Positions 6,252 through 8,156 of a stretch of 8,156 nucleotides of DNA are shown piece by piece (the first letter of the stretch is position 1; every line of letters begins with the position of its first letter). Below the pieces are notes generated by a model. That model searched no databases, was not told the origin of the DNA, and worked only from the letters and a program-made list of their open reading frames with translations. The position numbers were made by a program, and so were the translations under genes. The DNA comes from an uncultured Lachnospiraceae bacterium (GTDB lineage: Bacteria; Bacillota_A; Clostridia; Lachnospirales; Lachnospiraceae). Where the stretch lies: the NCBI GenBank assembly GCA_902795715.1, contig CADBME010000018.1, positions 1 to 8,156 of the forward strand, in the 5' to 3' direction.

Positions 6252-7114
6252 TATGCCAGTTCCTCCTCTTCTTTCTCAAGTGTGCTTACCAGGTCTGCCA
6301 TCTCCTTTTCTGCCTGATCCAGTAATTCTTCCGTAGCATTCCAAAAATGGAATCCGGCTTTGTTTTCTCCGAAAGATAATCCTTTCGCTTTTACGGTATC
6401 ACATAAGATCATAGTCGGTTTTCCTTTTTCTTCAGGAATGGAATCGAGAGCATCAAGAATCTGGTTCATATCATTTCCATCAAAATACTTTACAGCCCAT
6501 CCGAAAGCTTTGAATTTCTCATCAATGGGTCTCATATCCATTACTTTCGTAACGTCGCCACTGATCTGCAGTCCGTTATTATCCACAAATACAACCAGAT
6601 TATCAAGTCCGAATTTGGCTGCAGCTGCTGCTGCCTCCCAGTTGGATCCTTCAGGAAGTTCTCCATCACCGGTAATAGCATATACCTTGTAGTCTTTGCC
6701 ATCCAGTTTTCCTGCCATGGCCATGCCATTGGCTATAGACATACCATGTCCTAAAGCGCCGGTGTTTGCTTCCACTCCCGGTAATTTATGCATATCCGGA
6801 TGTCCCGGAATCTTTGCTGCAAGCTTTCCGTAAGTATCCAGAACAGATTTATCAAAGAAACCTCTCTCAGCCAGAACTGCATACTGGGCAAGACATTTAT
6901 GACCTGCCGAAAGAAGAAAACGATCACGATCCTCCATTTTTGGATTCTCCGGGTCCACATTCATCTTATCAAAATACAAGGCAGTCACAATATCCAGGGA
7001 GGATAAAGCTCCACCCACATGCCCATGTCCACCGGCACGCACCATCCGGAGCAGGTTCTGTCTGCATTTTGCGGCTTGAAGATTCAAGTTTGCAACACGT
7101 TTTTTTTCTGCCAT
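6251..7114 (-). CDS. Transketolase N-terminal subunit (split transketolase)
   Basis: A 287-residue subunit carrying the thiamine diphosphate pyrophosphate-binding domain. Visible features are the GGHGHVGGALS segment with H30 and H32, SAGHK at 69-73, GHPD at 104-107 with H105, GALGHG at 119-124, and the TPP/Mg motif that opens with GDGE (149-152) and closes with DNN (178-180), then GLQISG. Length is normal for this half-enzyme. The start at 7114 is chosen because GAGAGG lies 10 nt upstream; an in-frame extension to an ATG at 7255 would cross the operator and promoter and encodes an atypical N-terminus. It begins a two-gene unit with the C-terminal subunit and is preceded by a leader of about 90 nt that is AT-rich and shows only a 12-bp AT palindrome (7156-7167). 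The operator at its promoter is the most symmetric of the three, so tight regulation is likely. Confidence 0.93.
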   Translation of the reverse strand: MAEKKRVANLNLQAAKCRQNLLRMVRAGGHGHVGGALSSLDIVTALYFDKMNVDPENPKMEDRDRFLLSAGHKCLAQYAVLAERGFFDKSVLDTYGKLAAKIPGHPDMHKLPGVEANTGALGHGMSIANGMAMAGKLDGKDYKVYAITGDGELPEGSNWEAAAAAAKFGLDNLVVFVDNNGLQISGDVTKVMDMRPIDEKFKAFGWAVKYFDGNDMNQILDALDSIPEEKGKPTMILCDTVKAKGLSFGENKAGFHFWNATEELLDQAEKEMADLVSTLEKEEEELA

Positions 7115-7205
7115 TTTTTTAATACCTCTCTTTTTCGCTGTCGGAATATAAGAATATTTTATAAAATTATTATTTATCTTTCTGTTTTTATAACAAGAAA
7201 CATAA

Positions 7206-7239
7206 ACTACATTGTACATGTATATACATGTGCTCATAA
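7206..7239 (-). promoter_or_regulatory. Promoter region of the split transketolase
   Basis: Two overlapping readings are possible on the minus strand. One is TTATGA (7234-7239), 17 nt, TACAAT (7211-7216), with a strong -10. The other keeps the same offset from the operator as the other two promoters: AGCACA (7229-7234), 17 nt, TGTAGT (7206-7211), but both boxes are weak. The first is preferred. Either way the operator covers the spacer. Confidence 0.55.
7216..7231. promoter_or_regulatory. Perfect palindromic operator in the transketolase promoter
   Basis: ACATGTATATACATGT is a perfect 16-bp inverted repeat lying between the promoter boxes. The TGTATATACA core is shared with the aldolase promoter site (2920-2935) and, in degenerate form, with the HAD promoter site (5218-5233). 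It resembles GntR/HutC-type repressor sites. No regulator gene is in the window. Confidence 0.75.
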
Positions 7240-7279
7240 AAAACATCCCTTTCAATGAAAATCAATGAAAGGGATGTTT
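7238..7279 (-). terminator. Strong intrinsic terminator after the transaldolase-like gene
   Basis: AAACATCCCTTTCA (7241-7254) pairs perfectly with TGAAAGGGATGTTT (7266-7279), a 14-bp stem with an 11-nt loop. The RNA ends in a run of six U, half of it in the stem. A second, smaller 7-bp hairpin (7283-7289 with 7297-7303) lies between it and the stop codon. The U run reaches the -35 region of the transketolase promoter, so the units are packed without spare sequence. Confidence 0.88.
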
Positions 7280-7304
7280 GGAAATAGAATCAGAGCTTCT
7301 ATTC

Positions 7305-8156
7305 TTATTTCTGTCCATTAGCTGCGTTCATGAATCTTCTCTGATAGCTGATAACCTGATTGGTTGATGTAAATCTTGCCAGGTAGTTTGGCTCTGCAGT
7401 GATAACAACCTTCTTATTCATATCTACAAACTCAGGCTCTGCAAGCAGCTTATCGATATCCGGATAGTTGTAAGGTCCTTCCATGGAACATACGATCAGA
7501 CGGGTATCCTTTAAGTTGCTGTTCTTGAGTACACGGAGATTGTGACGCATTCCGTCAAGACCATCACGTCCCTGTTCATCTTCAAAGTGGCGATACTTGA
7601 TAATATCCTTACCAAACTTGAGAACTTCTGCCAGAGGCATATCCTTATCTGCTTCTGTGTAGTAGTCATTGGCGATAAAATAATCTCTTAAGCTTTCAAG
7701 AGCTTTTGTATCGTTGGAAACCTCAAACTGATCTACAAACTTCTTAATGTTAGTAGACTGTACCAGACGATGTCTCAGGAAAGTATTGATAAAGTAAGGT
7801 CTTGCCTGAAGAGCCATCAGAGTCTGGAAAGGCTCAAACATAAGCGTGAAGTTCACACGATAGCCAAGCTGCTGAAGCTTTAAAGCGATATTATGTCCAC
7901 GCAGTGCATTTGCTGTGCCAACCTGGTCATATCTTGCATCGAGTTTCTTATTTCCTTCAAGAAGCTGACCTACATTCTCAGGAGTAACAGCACCTGTGTG
8001 CGGAACCTTTACAACCAGGCGATACTTGGAGAACATTTCCTCAAATTTCTGAACCTCTTCTACGATCTTATTGAAGTCAGGCTCAAAGGGATTGTTGAGC
8101 TCAACACTGATATCGCAGCCGGGTCCCAAAATCCTTGCAATCTCTCCCATAACCTC
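7305..8156 (-). CDS. Divergent transaldolase-family protein, N-terminus cut by window edge
   Basis: 283 codons are present; the reading frame is open at the right edge. The ATG at 8150 is not a good start: its only upstream GAGG is 2 nt away, and the first barrel strand with the family's TNP motif is missing. The fragment has the transaldolase-type barrel: DISVEL (E19 of the fragment), the Schiff-base lysine in VVKVPHTG (K50), NFTLMFEPFQ (T104) and YFINTFLRHR. Compared by eye with E. coli TalB, about 30 extra residues lie between lysine and threonine, the SPFVGR segment reads NTFLRH, and the later SFRN phosphate-binding motif reads PYNY. The catalytic parts are kept while the phosphate site looks changed. 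The enzyme probably performs Schiff-base C3 transfer or aldol chemistry on an unusual sugar. It ends before a strong terminator, so it forms the unit upstream of the transketolase genes. Confidence 0.75.
   Translation of the reverse strand, partial: EVMGEIARILGPGCDISVELNNPFEPDFNKIVEEVQKFEEMFSKYRLVVKVPHTGAVTPENVGQLLEGNKKLDARYDQVGTANALRGHNIALKLQQLGYRVNFTLMFEPFQTLMALQARPYFINTFLRHRLVQSTNIKKFVDQFEVSNDTKALESLRDYFIANDYYTEADKDMPLAEVLKFGKDIIKYRHFEDEQGRDGLDGMRHNLRVLKNSNLKDTRLIVCSMEGPYNYPDIDKLLAEPEFVDMNKKVVITAEPNYLARFTSTNQVISYQRRFMNAANGQK

Noticed and set aside
7156..7167. 12-bp palindrome ATTTTATAAAAT in the transketolase leader
   Set aside because: Pure A/T sequence in an AT-rich leader; such palindromes are expected by chance and no second copy is seen.
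7115..7255. 47-residue N-terminal extension of the transketolase N-subunit, hydrophobic in places and signal-like
   Set aside because: It spans the palindromic operator and promoter; a transketolase subunit is cytoplasmic and the ATG at 7114 has its own ribosome site.

Overview
The window looks like an accessory carbon-metabolism locus from a low-to-mid GC Firmicute, most likely a Clostridia/Lachnospiraceae-type gut anaerobe. This is inferred from strong AGGAGG-type ribosome binding sites, sigma-A-like TTGACA/TATAAT promoters, intrinsic terminators with U tails, and protein style. No taxonomic marker gene is present. All eight genes lie on the minus strand, so transcription runs from the right edge to the left. 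No RNA gene, mobile element or CRISPR array is seen.

Layout, in order of transcription. (1) 8156-7305: a divergent transaldolase-family protein whose N-terminus is off the right edge, closed by a strong terminator (7238-7279). (2) 7114-5316: a split transketolase, N-terminal and C-terminal subunits overlapping by 1 nt, with its own promoter/operator (7206-7239) and terminator (5252-5292). (3) 5096-3099: a Cof-type HAD phosphatase followed by an iron-type alcohol dehydrogenase, with promoter/operator 5208-5236 and terminator 2955-3002. (4) 2814 to the left edge: a class II ketose-bisphosphate-type aldolase, a PHP-domain phosphoesterase and a DUF89 (ARMT1-like) phosphatase cut by the left edge, with promoter/operator 2910-2938. 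A U-less stem-loop and three short direct repeats separate the aldolase from the PHP gene.

The strongest finding is regulatory. The same palindromic operator, ACATGTATATACATGT or a variant, sits in the promoter of each of the three complete transcription units. In two of them it has exactly the same offset from the -35 and -10 boxes. The genes therefore form one small regulon, probably repressed by a GntR/HutC-type regulator that is not in the window.

Functionally, the locus combines C2 transfer (transketolase), C3 transfer (transaldolase-like), aldol cleavage (class II aldolase), aldehyde/ketone reduction (Fe-ADH) and three unrelated phosphatase folds (HAD, PHP, DUF89). No kinase, isomerase, transporter or regulator is visible, so the substrate cannot be named. 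The transaldolase appears to have lost the usual phosphate-binding residues and carries an insertion of about 30 residues. This fits an unusual sugar, for example a non-phosphorylated, sulfonated, deoxy or branched one, rather than the housekeeping pentose phosphate pathway. That reading is inference.
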